Under the pieces are notes generated by a model. That model was given only the letters and a program-made list of their open reading frames with translations. It was not told the DNA's origin and did not search any database. Below, in pieces: positions 5,862 to 13,335 of a stretch of 16,704 nt of DNA; within the stretch, counting starts at the first letter, position 1; each line of letters opens with the position of its first letter. The position numbers and the translations under genes are program-made. Source of the stretch: Nitrospirota bacterium (GTDB lineage Bacteria; Nitrospirota; CAKKRA01; 9FT-COMBO-42-15); NCBI GenBank assembly GCA_016195585.1, contig JACPZJ010000097.1:1-16704 (forward strand), given 5' to 3'.

Positions 5862-5898
5862 ACATTTTATAGCCCTTATTCTTTAAGGGACAAATTAA

Positions 5899-6270
5899 AT
5901 GATGGAAAGCAATTTTCCTGAGAAGCTGTTTTATAAGATTGGTGAGGTCAGCAAGATAACCAATACAGAACCTTATGTCTTAAGGTACTGGGAGACTGAA
6001 TTTCCCTTTCTCCATCCCAAAAAAAATAAGGCAGGCCAGAGGGTCTATTTAAGCAGGGATATTGATGCAGTATTAAAGATAAAAAAGATGCTCTATGAGG
6101 AAGGCTATACAATAGCAGGGGTAAAAAAGAAATTTAAAGAAGAGCCGCAGACAGATAATAAATTTTTTGTCAAGGCAATAAAGGGTGTTAAAAAAGACTT
6201 AAAGGGCATACTTGACCTGATGAAAAAGGTGGACAGCAGGATGGCGCTTAATAGAAAAACCGGGGCGTAG
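5899..6270 (+). CDS. MerR-family transcriptional regulator
   Basis: A 123-aa protein with an N-terminal winged HTH: LFYKIGEVSKIT (about 10-21), then VLRYWETEFPFL and AGQRVYLSRDIDAVLKIKKM (46-65). The remaining part is short and helical, with no metal-binding Cys, so this is not a metal sensor of the classic type. It matches the conserved MerR-like gene commonly found beside ihfA. An AAGGGA lies upstream of the first of two adjacent ATGs and can pair within a small hairpin (CCCTTA 5873-5878 with TAAGGG 5884-5889). The stop codon and preceding codons lie within the tRNA-Pro gene (overlap 6261-6270). Confidence 0.85.
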   Translation: MMESNFPEKLFYKIGEVSKITNTEPYVLRYWETEFPFLHPKKNKAGQRVYLSRDIDAVLKIKKMLYEEGYTIAGVKKKFKEEPQTDNKFFVKAIKGVKKDLKGILDLMKKVDSRMALNRKTGA

Positions 6271-6337
6271 CGCAGCCAGGTAGCGCACTCGCTTGGGGTG
6301 CGAGTGGTCGGCCGTTCAAATCGGCTCGCCCCGACCA
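6261..6337 (+). tRNA. tRNA-Pro (anticodon GGG), CCA encoded
   Basis: A full cloverleaf is visible. The acceptor pairs CGGGGCG with CGCCCCG, the D-stem is GCGC/GCGC, and the anticodon stem CTCGC/GCGAG holds the loop TTGGGGT with anticodon GGG. The T-stem GGCCG/CGGCT encloses TTCAAAT, followed by discriminator A and encoded CCA. The 5' ten bases are also the end of the MerR-type gene. Confidence 0.95.
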
Positions 6338-6358
6338 GAAAATTTAACCTGTAAATAG

Positions 6359-6385
6359 AATCCGCCTCCGGCGGATTTTATTTTT
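6359..6385 (+). terminator. Rho-independent terminator after tRNA-Pro
   Basis: Perfect 8-bp arms AATCCGCC (6359-6366) and GGCGGATT (6370-6377) with a 3-nt loop, followed by a T-rich tract. It closes the ihfA - merR - tRNA unit. Confidence 0.88.
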
Positions 6386-6406
6386 AGGAAGGAGGAACAA
6401 AGGTTA

Positions 6407-7024
6407 TTGAAGATATTGGTTACAAACGATGATGGCATCTATTCCCACGGCATTCATATCCTTGCAGATTCATTAAAGGCTGTGGGGGATGTAATAGTTA
6501 TTGCCCCTGACAGGGAGAGGACTGCCGCAGGCCATGCGCTTACCCTGCACAAGCCGCTGAGGCTTGATGAGATAAAAAAGGGATATTATGCTGTCAATGG
6601 CACACCCACAGACTGTGTGAATCTTGGGATTAACGGGATATTAAAAGAGATGCCTGACATTGTGGTATCAGGAATAAATAAGGGAGGCAATCTTGGCGAG
6701 GATGTTACATATTCAGGGACAGTCTCCGCTGCTATTGAGGGTACGATATTATGTGTGCCTTCCATTGCAATATCCCTTGTGGCAGATGTTGATTTCAGGT
6801 TTGAGGCCGCTGCCCATTTTGCAGTAGGGCTTGTAAGGCTTGTTAAAGAAAAGGGTATGCCAAAGGATACACTGCTGAATGTAAATGTCCCAAATCTTAA
6901 CAAGAATGAGATCAGGGGTGTTAAGATTACAAGGCTTGGGAAGAGGATTTATGACAGAAACTCAATAATAGAGAATGTTGATCCGAGGGGAAAGAAGTAT
7001 TACTGGATATGCTGTAATCAATGA
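6407..7024 (+). CDS. surE: 5'-nucleotidase SurE, C-terminally shortened
   Basis: A metal-dependent 5'/3'-nucleotidase of the SurE family. It starts at TTG (6407) after AGGAAGGAGG. ILVTNDDG gives the metal-binding D8/D9, and APDRERTAAGHALTLH has Thr39 where many members have the metal-site Ser. NGTPTDCV, VSGINKGGN (N90, N94) and YSGTVSAA complete the active site. The protein ends at residue 205 just after DPRGKKYYWI. The usual remaining 40-50 residues (a GTD..A...GYIS.TPL-type segment that helps form the dimer and active-site rim) are missing. Downstream bases in another frame read YAVINDF, possibly the relic of that tail after a deletion. Catalytic residues are present, but the oligomer may be impaired. 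Confidence 0.88.
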   Translation: MKILVTNDDGIYSHGIHILADSLKAVGDVIVIAPDRERTAAGHALTLHKPLRLDEIKKGYYAVNGTPTDCVNLGINGILKEMPDIVVSGINKGGNLGEDVTYSGTVSAAIEGTILCVPSIAISLVADVDFRFEAAAHFAVGLVRLVKEKGMPKDTLLNVNVPNLNKNEIRGVKITRLGKRIYDRNSIIENVDPRGKKYYWICCNQ

Positions 7025-7068
7025 CTTTAAAGGCTGGGGGATTAGGTTTAATAATTAGGAAATAAGAG

Positions 7069-8475
7069 ATGAAGACCTATGATGTGATAATTGTCGGCGC
7101 AGGGCCTGCAGGCATCTTTGCTGCAATGGAGTTTGTCAAGCTAAATTCAGGCATGAAGATGCTCCTTATTGAAAGGGGCGGCGATATCCAGCACCGCTCC
7201 TGTCCGGCTATTATAAAGAACATGCCATGCGCCCAATTTAACTGCAACCTCTGCGGCATGTTATGCGGCTGGGGAGGCGCAGGCGCTTTCAGCGATGGCA
7301 AGCTGAATCTGTCCACGCAGATAGGCGGCTTTCTTAATCAATATCTTGATGAGGAGAGCCTTGCTGAACTTGTTCAATATGTGGATGATATATACATACA
7401 GCACGGCGCGCCAAAGGAGATATACGGCACAGATGAAAAGAAGGTTCAGAGGCTCAGTGATACTGCTATTAAATATGACCTGAAACTGATACCATCAAGG
7501 ATCAGACATCTTGGAAGCGACAGGAGCGTATCCTTCTTGAATGAGCTGTATAAGGTGCTGCACGAAAAGGTTGAGATCAGGCTCCATACAGAAATAGAAC
7601 ATGTGATTGTGAAGGAGAAGAGGGCGGTTGGTGTAAAAACAACAAAGGGCGAGGAGATATTTGCAGAGGATATTATCCTTGCACCCGGCAGGGGAGGGGC
7701 AGGATGGCTTGAGAAGGAGGCAAGGAGGCTCAAGCTTACTACACTGAATAATCCTGTTGATATTGGCGTGCGTGTGGAGGTGCCTGCTACAGTTATGAAG
7801 GAGCTTACAGATGCCATCTATGAGGCAAAGCTGATATTTTATTCAAAAAAGTTTGATGATCAGGTGAGGACATTCTGCATGAATCCCTATGGCGAGGTGG
7901 TAAAGGAGTTCAACCGCGGGCTTGCAACTGTTAACGGCCACAGCTATGCAAATAAAAAGTTAGAGAATACCAATTTTGCAATACTTGTAAGCACATTCTT
8001 TACAGAGCCCTTCCATGAACCTATAGCCTACGGCGAATACATTGCACGGCTTGCCAACCTCTTAGGCGGCGGCATAATTGTCCAGCGCCTCGGCGATCTG
8101 AAGATGGGCAAGAGGTCAACCTCAGACAGGATAAAGAGGGGGCTTGTAAAACCGTCACTCAAGGATGCAACACCGGGGGATCTGAGTTTTGCCATACCCT
8201 ACCGCCACCTGACAGATATCCTTGAGATGCTTGAGACAATGGATAATGTTACACCAGGTGTAAACTCAAGGCATACGCTCTTGTATGGCGTTGAGGTGAA
8301 ATTTTATTCCATGCGCGTAAAGCTTTCAAAGAGCCTTGAGACAGAGATACCGCGCCTCTTTGCAATAGGAGACGGCGCAGGCGTGAGCCGGGGGCTTATT
8401 CAGGCCTCTGCATCGGGTGTTGCAGCGGCGAGGGAGATTAAAAAGAGGCTGACTGTAGCAGGGGCTGCTGGATGA
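7069..8475 (+). CDS. FAD-dependent dehydrogenase (COG2509 family)
   Basis: A 468-aa two-dinucleotide-binding-fold flavoprotein. The N-terminal FAD-binding GAGPAG is at residues 10-15, followed by LLIERG. Residues 45-66 hold five Cys (C45, C54, C59, C62, C66) ahead of the family signature GGAGAFSDGKLNL (69-81). The second half has ILAPGRGGAGW, and the C-terminal FAIGDGAGVSRGLIQASASG closes the FAD site. The length is normal for the family. The physiological substrate is not established; the Cys cluster hints at redox or metal chemistry. It is translationally coupled to pcm (the stop overlaps the next ATG as ATGA). An AGGA lies upstream of its ATG. The gene follows surE after 44 nt. Confidence 0.88.
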   Translation: MKTYDVIIVGAGPAGIFAAMEFVKLNSGMKMLLIERGGDIQHRSCPAIIKNMPCAQFNCNLCGMLCGWGGAGAFSDGKLNLSTQIGGFLNQYLDEESLAELVQYVDDIYIQHGAPKEIYGTDEKKVQRLSDTAIKYDLKLIPSRIRHLGSDRSVSFLNELYKVLHEKVEIRLHTEIEHVIVKEKRAVGVKTTKGEEIFAEDIILAPGRGGAGWLEKEARRLKLTTLNNPVDIGVRVEVPATVMKELTDAIYEAKLIFYSKKFDDQVRTFCMNPYGEVVKEFNRGLATVNGHSYANKKLENTNFAILVSTFFTEPFHEPIAYGEYIARLANLLGGGIIVQRLGDLKMGKRSTSDRIKRGLVKPSLKDATPGDLSFAIPYRHLTDILEMLETMDNVTPGVNSRHTLLYGVEVKFYSMRVKLSKSLETEIPRLFAIGDGAGVSRGLIQASASGVAAAREIKKRLTVAGAAG

Positions 8476-9122
8476 ACTTTGAATCTGCAAGGCAGCGGAT
8501 GGTGGAGGAACAGCTTATACCGCGGGGTATAAGCGACCTGCGGGTGTTAACTGCCATGCGAAAGGTGCCGAGGCATCTTTTTGTAGAGGAGGCGCTGCAG
8601 GACAGGGCCTACGGCGATTATGCCCTGCCGATTGGCGAGGGACAAACCATATCACAGCCATATATGGTTGCATTGATGACAGAGGCCCTTGAACTGAAGG
8701 GTGATGAGATTATACTTGAGATTGGCACAGGCTCAGGTTATCAGGCGGCCATACTTGCAGAGCTGACAAGAGAGGTCTATTCCATAGAGAGGATAGCGCC
8801 TCTCGCAGTGAGGGCAAAAAGGATTATTGAAGGCCTTGGCTATAAAAATGTAGAGATAAAGATTTTTGACGGCACACTCGGATGGGAGGGGAAGGGGCCA
8901 TTTGACGGGATAACCGTAACTGCCAGCGCGCCTGATATTCCAAAGTCCCTGATTGATCAGCTCAGGATCGGAGGCAGGCTCGTGATCCCTGTAGGCGGAA
9001 GGTATTATCAGACCTTAATGAAGATAGTAAAGAAGAAGGATGGTATTACAAAGATGGCTATTACAGAGTGTGTTTTTGTGCCGCTCATTGGCGCTTATGG
9101 ATGGAAAGACGGGGAGAGGTAA
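8472..9122 (+). CDS. pcm: Protein-L-isoaspartate O-methyltransferase
   Basis: A 216-aa enzyme that repairs isoaspartyl residues in aged proteins using SAM. RMVEEQLIPRGI near the N-terminus, IGEGQTISQPYMVALM (54-69, with the family's conserved Ser61) and motif I LEIGTGSGYQAAILAEL (82-98) are diagnostic. GRLVIPVGG and the C-terminal FVPLIGAYGW complete the fold. The length matches the family. The start overlaps the previous stop by 4 nt (ATGA). surE and pcm are neighbours in many proteobacteria as stress-survival genes; here the FAD dehydrogenase is inserted between them. Confidence 0.95.
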   Translation: MNFESARQRMVEEQLIPRGISDLRVLTAMRKVPRHLFVEEALQDRAYGDYALPIGEGQTISQPYMVALMTEALELKGDEIILEIGTGSGYQAAILAELTREVYSIERIAPLAVRAKRIIEGLGYKNVEIKIFDGTLGWEGKGPFDGITVTASAPDIPKSLIDQLRIGGRLVIPVGGRYYQTLMKIVKKKDGITKMAITECVFVPLIGAYGWKDGER

Positions 9123-9135
9123 GATGGAGGTAACT

Positions 9136-9165
9136 GTTTAGCGTTTTTTAAGAGAAACGCTAAAC
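9136..9165. repeat. Hairpin after pcm (possible terminator)
   Basis: Perfect 11-bp arms GTTTAGCGTTT (9136-9146) and AAACGCTAAAC (9155-9165) with an 8-nt loop, 13 nt after the pcm stop. There is no T tract, so termination is uncertain. Confidence 0.65.
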
Positions 9166-9169
9166 ATCA

Positions 9170-9325
9170 TTGAAAATTGTAAGTTGCAAAATGGAAAATG
9201 CAAATTTGGAAAGAAAAAGCTATCCTACGCTATTCTGTAGCTACTGTCCTACGCTGTTTTGAAGCTACGGAGCAGCGAAAGACAGTCTTAAAATTTTACA
9301 ATTTTCAATTTAAAATTTGCATTTT
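9170..9325. repeat. Composite A/T-rich inverted-repeat element
   Basis: TTGAAAATTGTAA (9170-9182) recurs inverted at 9296-9308, and AAAATGCAAATTT (9195-9207) recurs inverted at 9313-9325. The order is A, B, A', B', so the arms interlock rather than nest. Between them are two imperfect direct copies beginning TCCTACGCT (about 9222 and 9248). No ORF is convincing here. Confidence 0.75.
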
Positions 9326-9333
9326 GCATTGAA

Positions 9334-9361
9334 GTTTAGCCATTTCTACAAATGGCTAAAC
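9334..9361. repeat. Perfect 12-bp hairpin
   Basis: GTTTAGCCATTT (9334-9345), a 4-nt loop CTAC, and AAATGGCTAAAC (9350-9361). The outer GTTTAGC/GCTAAAC ends are shared with the hairpin at 9136-9165. Confidence 0.8.
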
Positions 9362-9376
9362 TGTTACAAATGGAGC

Positions 9377-9400
9377 AGGGGCGAACGGCCGTTCGCCCCT
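9377..9400. repeat. Perfect 24-bp GC-rich palindrome upstream of the diguanylate cyclase gene
   Basis: The half-site AGGGGCGAACGG is followed at once by its exact complement. It ends 10 nt before the ATG at 9411, where a Shine-Dalgarno would be expected. Confidence 0.85.
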
Positions 9401-9410
9401 ACATTTAGCT

Positions 9411-10541
9411 ATGGAGATACATACATTAGAAAAGGCAGGGGTAGACAGGTTCCTTAAGAGGAGAAGGAAGGCAAAGCATGAGGAGGATGAGTTTGATGTA
9501 AGGCTTGACCTCATCTTCAGAGAGATATTGCAGAAGGCCAATGAATTTGTTCCTTCAGAGTCAGGCTCTATCCTCCTTGACGACCCTGCAAAAAAAAGCC
9601 TCGTTTTAGAGAGGAATGATCTGGTCTTTGTTGCCTGCTTTGGGCCGGGCTCTTCAAAATTAGTAGGCGTGTCCCTGCCTGCAACAAAGGGTATTGTGGG
9701 GCATACATACTGCACAGGCCAGCCGTATGTCAGCCCTGATGTAAAAGACGACAAACATTTTTATTCCGAGATAGACAAAAAGACGCAGTTTATAACCAAA
9801 TCCATAATATGCGTCCCTGTTGTAATCGGCAAGTCGGTCTGCGGTGTAATAGAGCTTTTAAACAGGTTGGAAAAGGTTAATTATACAAAGGAGGATCTGA
9901 ACCTCCTTGAGATATTTGCTGCCTATACATCCACACTGATACAGAATGCCCTTGATGCAAAGAGGCATAAGGAGCTTTCAAAAGAAGACAGCCTTACAGG
10001 CCTGTTTAATGACAGGTTTTTCCACACACAGCTTGATATTGAAATAAGAAGGGCCAAGGAGCAGCGGAGGGAGCTGAGCCTTATATTCCTTGACCTTGAT
10101 AATTTCAAGCCAGTGAATGACAACCACGGCCACCTTGCTGGAAGCCGCGTGCTTACAGAGGTTGGCGCTATTTTGAGGGATGTTATAGTAGCGGAGGAGG
10201 CTGTGATATCAAGATATGGCGGCGATGAATTTGTAATAATCCTTCCGGGCATAAACTATGAAGAGGCATATAAAATAGGTCAGAAGATAAGGGACGCTGT
10301 TAAGGGTTTTGTTTTTTTAAAGGATGTGAGCCCCTATGGGGACCCCGCATATCATATAAAAGATGTTATAACCGCCAGCATTGGCATCGCATCCTACCTT
10401 GACTGCATAACCTGCCAGAGAAAGATAGAGGAGGATAAAAATCTTTTCATAAAATTAGCTGATGAGGCAATGTACAAGGCAAAGGAGGCTGGAAGAGACA
10501 GGGTCTGCCTGAGGCGCGGGGATGATACCTTCCAGTTCTGA
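9411..10541 (+). CDS. GAF-GGDEF diguanylate cyclase
   Basis: A 376-aa cytoplasmic protein. Residues about 28-185 form a GAF sensor domain (SESGSILLDD, GIVGHTYCTGQPYVSPDV, VCGVIELLN). From about 190 a GGDEF domain begins (KEDSLTGLFNDRFF, LIFLDLDNFKPVND). The active-site loop RYGGDEF is intact at 268-274, and the C-terminal DEAMYKAKEAGRDRV is typical. It should make cyclic di-GMP from two GTP under control of a ligand or partner bound to GAF. The usual inhibitory RxxD upstream of GGDEF is absent (VAEEAVIS instead), so product feedback is probably weak. No clear Shine-Dalgarno precedes the ATG; a perfect palindrome sits there instead. It is monocistronic by spacing. Confidence 0.93.
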   Translation: MEIHTLEKAGVDRFLKRRRKAKHEEDEFDVRLDLIFREILQKANEFVPSESGSILLDDPAKKSLVLERNDLVFVACFGPGSSKLVGVSLPATKGIVGHTYCTGQPYVSPDVKDDKHFYSEIDKKTQFITKSIICVPVVIGKSVCGVIELLNRLEKVNYTKEDLNLLEIFAAYTSTLIQNALDAKRHKELSKEDSLTGLFNDRFFHTQLDIEIRRAKEQRRELSLIFLDLDNFKPVNDNHGHLAGSRVLTEVGAILRDVIVAEEAVISRYGGDEFVIILPGINYEEAYKIGQKIRDAVKGFVFLKDVSPYGDPAYHIKDVITASIGIASYLDCITCQRKIEEDKNLFIKLADEAMYKAKEAGRDRVCLRRGDDTFQF

Positions 10542-10578
10542 AAATGATAAACGGTATCTGCTTTAAGAATTTTTATTT

Positions 10579-10652
10579 GTCATTGCGAGCGAAGCGAAGC
10601 AATCGCAATACTAAGAAAGATTGCCACACTTCCTTCGGTCGCTCGCAATGAC
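10579..10652. repeat. CATTGCGAGC-type intergenic palindromic repeat
   Basis: Perfect 12-bp outer arms GTCATTGCGAGC (10579-10590) and GCTCGCAATGAC (10641-10652), with partly complementary inner sequences (CGAAGCGAAGCAATC against GATTGCC...CTTCCTTCGGTCG). This type of dispersed palindrome is familiar from many bacterial genomes. It lies between the diguanylate cyclase gene and cysS. Confidence 0.85.
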
Positions 10653-10688
10653 ATCTTTCTATATCGGGATTGTCGTGGAGACATTACA

Positions 10689-12125
10689 TTGATAAGGGTA
10701 TATAATACATTAAAAGGCGAGAAAGAGGATTTTATTCCTCAAAAAAACAATGAGGTAAAGATGTATGTCTGCGGCCCGACGGTCTATGACATGAGCCACA
10801 TAGGCCATGCGAGGAGCGCTGTTGCCTTTGATTTAATTTATCGATATTTAAAATACAGGGGCTATAAGGTGACATATGTGCGTAATTATACAGATGTGGA
10901 TGATAAGATAATCAAGAAGGCAGGGGAAGAAGGCGCTGCTGCCCATGAGGTTGCAGAGAGATATATAAAGGCCTTTGATGAGGATATGGATGCGCTTGGC
11001 GTAAGTCTTCCTGATTTCAGGCCAAAGGTTACAGAGACAATGGATGAAATCATTAGATTTGTCCAGACGCTCATAGATAAAGGCTATGCCTATGTTGTGG
11101 ACGGTGATGTGTATTACTCTGTGAGGAAATTTGGCGAATATGGAAGGCTCTCAGGAAAAAAAATAGAAGAGCTTGAGGCAGGGGCAAGGGTAGAGATTGA
11201 TGAGAGAAAAAACGACCCGCTTGACTTTGCCTTGTGGAAGGCGTCAAAAGAGGGCGAGCCGTGGTGGGACAGCCCGTGGGGGAAAGGGAGGCCGGGCTGG
11301 CACATAGAGTGCTCTGCCATGAGCCAGAAATTTCTTGGCGGCACACTGGATATACACGGCGGCGGCAAAGACCTTATATTCCCCCACCATGAAAATGAGA
11401 TTGCGCAGAGCGAAGGGGCAACAGGCAGGCCCTTTGTCAGATACTGGCTGCACAACGGTTTTGTGAATATAAACAAAGAGAAGATGAGCAAGTCTCTTGG
11501 GAATATACTCAGCATAAGGGATGCACTGAATAATTATTCATCAGAGGCAATAAGGCTTTTTTTGCTGTCAAGCCACTACAGGTCGCCTATTGACTATTCA
11601 CCTGATGCGCTTTCTGATGCAGAGGCATCGCTTGACAGATTTTATACAACCCTCCAGCGCATGGAAAAGGAGTGGCCAGAGATTATAAAGAAAAAGGCGG
11701 ATAAGAAGGAAAAGGAGAGGCTTCTACAGCCTGTTATGGATGCAATGGATGATGACTTTAATACTGCCCTTGCCATCGGCCACATATTTAATGAAGTGCA
11801 CAGGGTAAACCGCCTGATGGATGAGGCAGGGGAGTCAGGAAGTAGCAGCGGATTAATCCCATTCCTGCCTGCTGTAAAAGAGGCATTTAAAGAGATTGGC
11901 TCTGTCCTTGGTGTGTTTAATAAAACAACCGAAATGTATTTTAATGAAAAGAAGAAGCATCTGAGTATATCTGAAGATGAGATTAAAAAATCTATTGAAG
12001 AGAGGAACAAGGCAAGGAGGGCAAAGGAGTGGGCAAGGGCTGATCAGATAAGAAGGGAACTGGAGGAAAAGGGCATTATTCTTGAGGACAGATCTGACGG
12101 CACGATCTGGAAGGTTAAAAGATGA
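10689..12125 (+). CDS. cysS: Cysteinyl-tRNA synthetase
   Basis: A 478-aa class I aminoacyl-tRNA synthetase. MYVCGPTVYD supplies the first zinc Cys (C28), HIGH is at 37-40, and WHIECSAMS and DIHGGGKDLIFPHHENE carry the other zinc ligands. EKMSKSLGN is the KMSKS loop, and the C-terminal helical DALR-type region ends with GIILEDRSDGTIWK. It charges tRNA-Cys with cysteine. The start is TTG at 10689 with GTGGAG 8 nt upstream. The stop overlaps the rlmB start as ATGA, so the two are co-translated. Confidence 0.97.
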   Translation: MIRVYNTLKGEKEDFIPQKNNEVKMYVCGPTVYDMSHIGHARSAVAFDLIYRYLKYRGYKVTYVRNYTDVDDKIIKKAGEEGAAAHEVAERYIKAFDEDMDALGVSLPDFRPKVTETMDEIIRFVQTLIDKGYAYVVDGDVYYSVRKFGEYGRLSGKKIEELEAGARVEIDERKNDPLDFALWKASKEGEPWWDSPWGKGRPGWHIECSAMSQKFLGGTLDIHGGGKDLIFPHHENEIAQSEGATGRPFVRYWLHNGFVNINKEKMSKSLGNILSIRDALNNYSSEAIRLFLLSSHYRSPIDYSPDALSDAEASLDRFYTTLQRMEKEWPEIIKKKADKKEKERLLQPVMDAMDDDFNTALAIGHIFNEVHRVNRLMDEAGESGSSSGLIPFLPAVKEAFKEIGSVLGVFNKTTEMYFNEKKKHLSISEDEIKKSIEERNKARRAKEWARADQIRRELEEKGIILEDRSDGTIWKVKR

Positions 12126-12871
12126 AGGAAGAAGGCAGGCTTTTGATTGGTATAAATCCTGTGCTTGAGGCCCTGAGAAGGGGTGAGAGAAGATTTGAGA
12201 AGATATATATTGCAAAGGGCAGGGGCGGCCCCAAAACAGACGAGCTGGTAAATCTGGCAAGGGAAAGGGATGTACATATCCGCTTTGAGCAGAGGGAGAT
12301 TATTGACAGGATATGCGGTTCGGCAAATCATCAGGGTGTTGCCGGTGTTGTATCTGCAAAGGAATACTCAACGATTGATGATATATTCGGTCTTGCAAAA
12401 AAAAGGAATGAAGACCCTTTCATTGTTATACTTGACGGCATTGAAGACCCGCAGAACCTCGGAGGGATTATAAGAAGCGCTGAGGCGGCAGGCGTGCATG
12501 GAATAATCATACCTGAGCGGAGGGCAGTGGGCGTCACCGATGCTGTTGCAAGGGCATCTGCAGGCGCGGTGGAATATTTATTAATATCAAAGGTAAAGAA
12601 TATTAATAATACAATAGCAGAGCTAAAGGAGAAGGGCATCTGGATAATTGGCCTTGATGCAGAGGGCGAAAAGAGATATTACGAGCCTGATTACAAAATG
12701 CCCCTCGCTGTAGTAATTGGCGGCGAGGGTGTAGGGATAAGGCCGCTTGTCCTTAAAGGATGCGATTTTGTCGTCTCCATCCCGCAAAAGGGCAGGGTAA
12801 CCTCCTTAAATGCCTCTGTTGCAGCAGGTATAATCATATACGAAATATTAAAGGGCCGCAGCGCTGCTTGA
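12122..12871 (+). CDS. rlmB: 23S rRNA (guanosine-2'-O-)-methyltransferase RlmB, TrmH family
   Basis: A 249-aa SPOUT methyltransferase. The N-terminal RNA substrate-binding domain (LLIGINPVLEAL, about 7-80) is followed by the knotted domain. Motif 1 is N112-L-G-G-I-I-R118, motif 2 is VVIGGEGVGI (198-206) with E202, and motif 3 is GRVTSLNASVAAGI (224-237). The best match is RlmB, which methylates G2251 of 23S rRNA. A tRNA-modifying TrmH paralogue is less likely because of the N-terminal domain. It overlaps cysS by 4 nt and ends before a terminator. Confidence 0.93.
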   Translation: MKEEGRLLIGINPVLEALRRGERRFEKIYIAKGRGGPKTDELVNLARERDVHIRFEQREIIDRICGSANHQGVAGVVSAKEYSTIDDIFGLAKKRNEDPFIVILDGIEDPQNLGGIIRSAEAAGVHGIIIPERRAVGVTDAVARASAGAVEYLLISKVKNINNTIAELKEKGIWIIGLDAEGEKRYYEPDYKMPLAVVIGGEGVGIRPLVLKGCDFVVSIPQKGRVTSLNASVAAGIIIYEILKGRSAA

Positions 12872-12874
12872 TAG

Positions 12875-12912
12875 CAAAGGCGCCCCTACTGCGAGGGCGG
12901 CGCTTTTCTTTT
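12875..12912 (+). terminator. Rho-independent terminator of cysS-rlmB
   Basis: An imperfect G/C-rich hairpin (AAAGGCGCCCCT against AGGGCGGCGCTTTT, one bulge) followed by TTTTCTTTT. It ends where the next promoter begins. Confidence 0.75.
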
Positions 12913-12939
12913 GACATAATGATTAAATTCTGGTATTTT
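12911..12939 (+). promoter_or_regulatory. Sigma-70 promoter of the ComFB-domain gene
   Basis: TTGACA (12911-12916), a 17-nt spacer and TATTTT (12934-12939). The -35 abuts the terminator T tract. The predicted leader is under 20 nt. Confidence 0.65.
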
Positions 12940-12962
12940 AATTGTAAAGAGAGGCGCTAATT

Positions 12963-13304
12963 ATGACTGCACAGTCTTCAATGAAGCTTGAAAATGCAAA
13001 CTATGAGCGGGTAATCCTTGCGCTTGAGAGATTGCTTGCATCAAATTCAAATTATTGCCATTGCATGAGGTGCAGGCTTGATGCAACAGCAATCGCCTTA
13101 AATGGCCTCCCGCCGAGGTACTTTATAACCCCATCACCAATGGAAATAGATGAGCTTGCATCTTCATGGCTGATGGTGGAGGCAACGGTCCTGCAGGCAT
13201 TAGAGAGGGTTAGCCAATATCCGCATCATGATAAGGCAGAAAAGATAGTTGATGAAAATATTAAAAAGTTATCTGAAAAGTTAAAGGAAAGAGAGCTTAA
13301 ATAA
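12963..13304 (+). CDS. ComFB-domain protein (late competence development protein family)
   Basis: A 113-aa protein. NANYERVILALERLL leads to a Cys cluster (CHCMRC, C32/C34/C37), then RLDATAIALNGLPPRYFITP, which is the ComFB family signature. A helical C-terminal tail ends it. ComFB of Bacillus subtilis binds zinc, and cyanobacterial ComFB-domain proteins have been described as c-di-GMP receptors that affect pili and competence (from memory). Here a diguanylate cyclase lies about 2.4 kb upstream and a pseudopilin about 0.9 kb downstream, which fits a c-di-GMP effector. That role is inference. The secreted-protein gene follows after 31 nt and may be co-transcribed. Confidence 0.82.
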   Translation: MTAQSSMKLENANYERVILALERLLASNSNYCHCMRCRLDATAIALNGLPPRYFITPSPMEIDELASSWLMVEATVLQALERVSQYPHHDKAEKIVDENIKKLSEKLKERELK

Positions 13305-13335
13305 TCATTAAGCACAGAAAGAGGAGGTGTTTTTT

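Noticed and set aside
9170..9325. Considered as a CRISPR array
   Set aside because: Repeat units are inverted, few and unequally spaced, and no cas gene is nearby.
11071..11515. Several 90-130-codon minus-strand frames inside cysS
   Set aside because: They are shadows of a well-supported synthetase gene with all its catalytic motifs.
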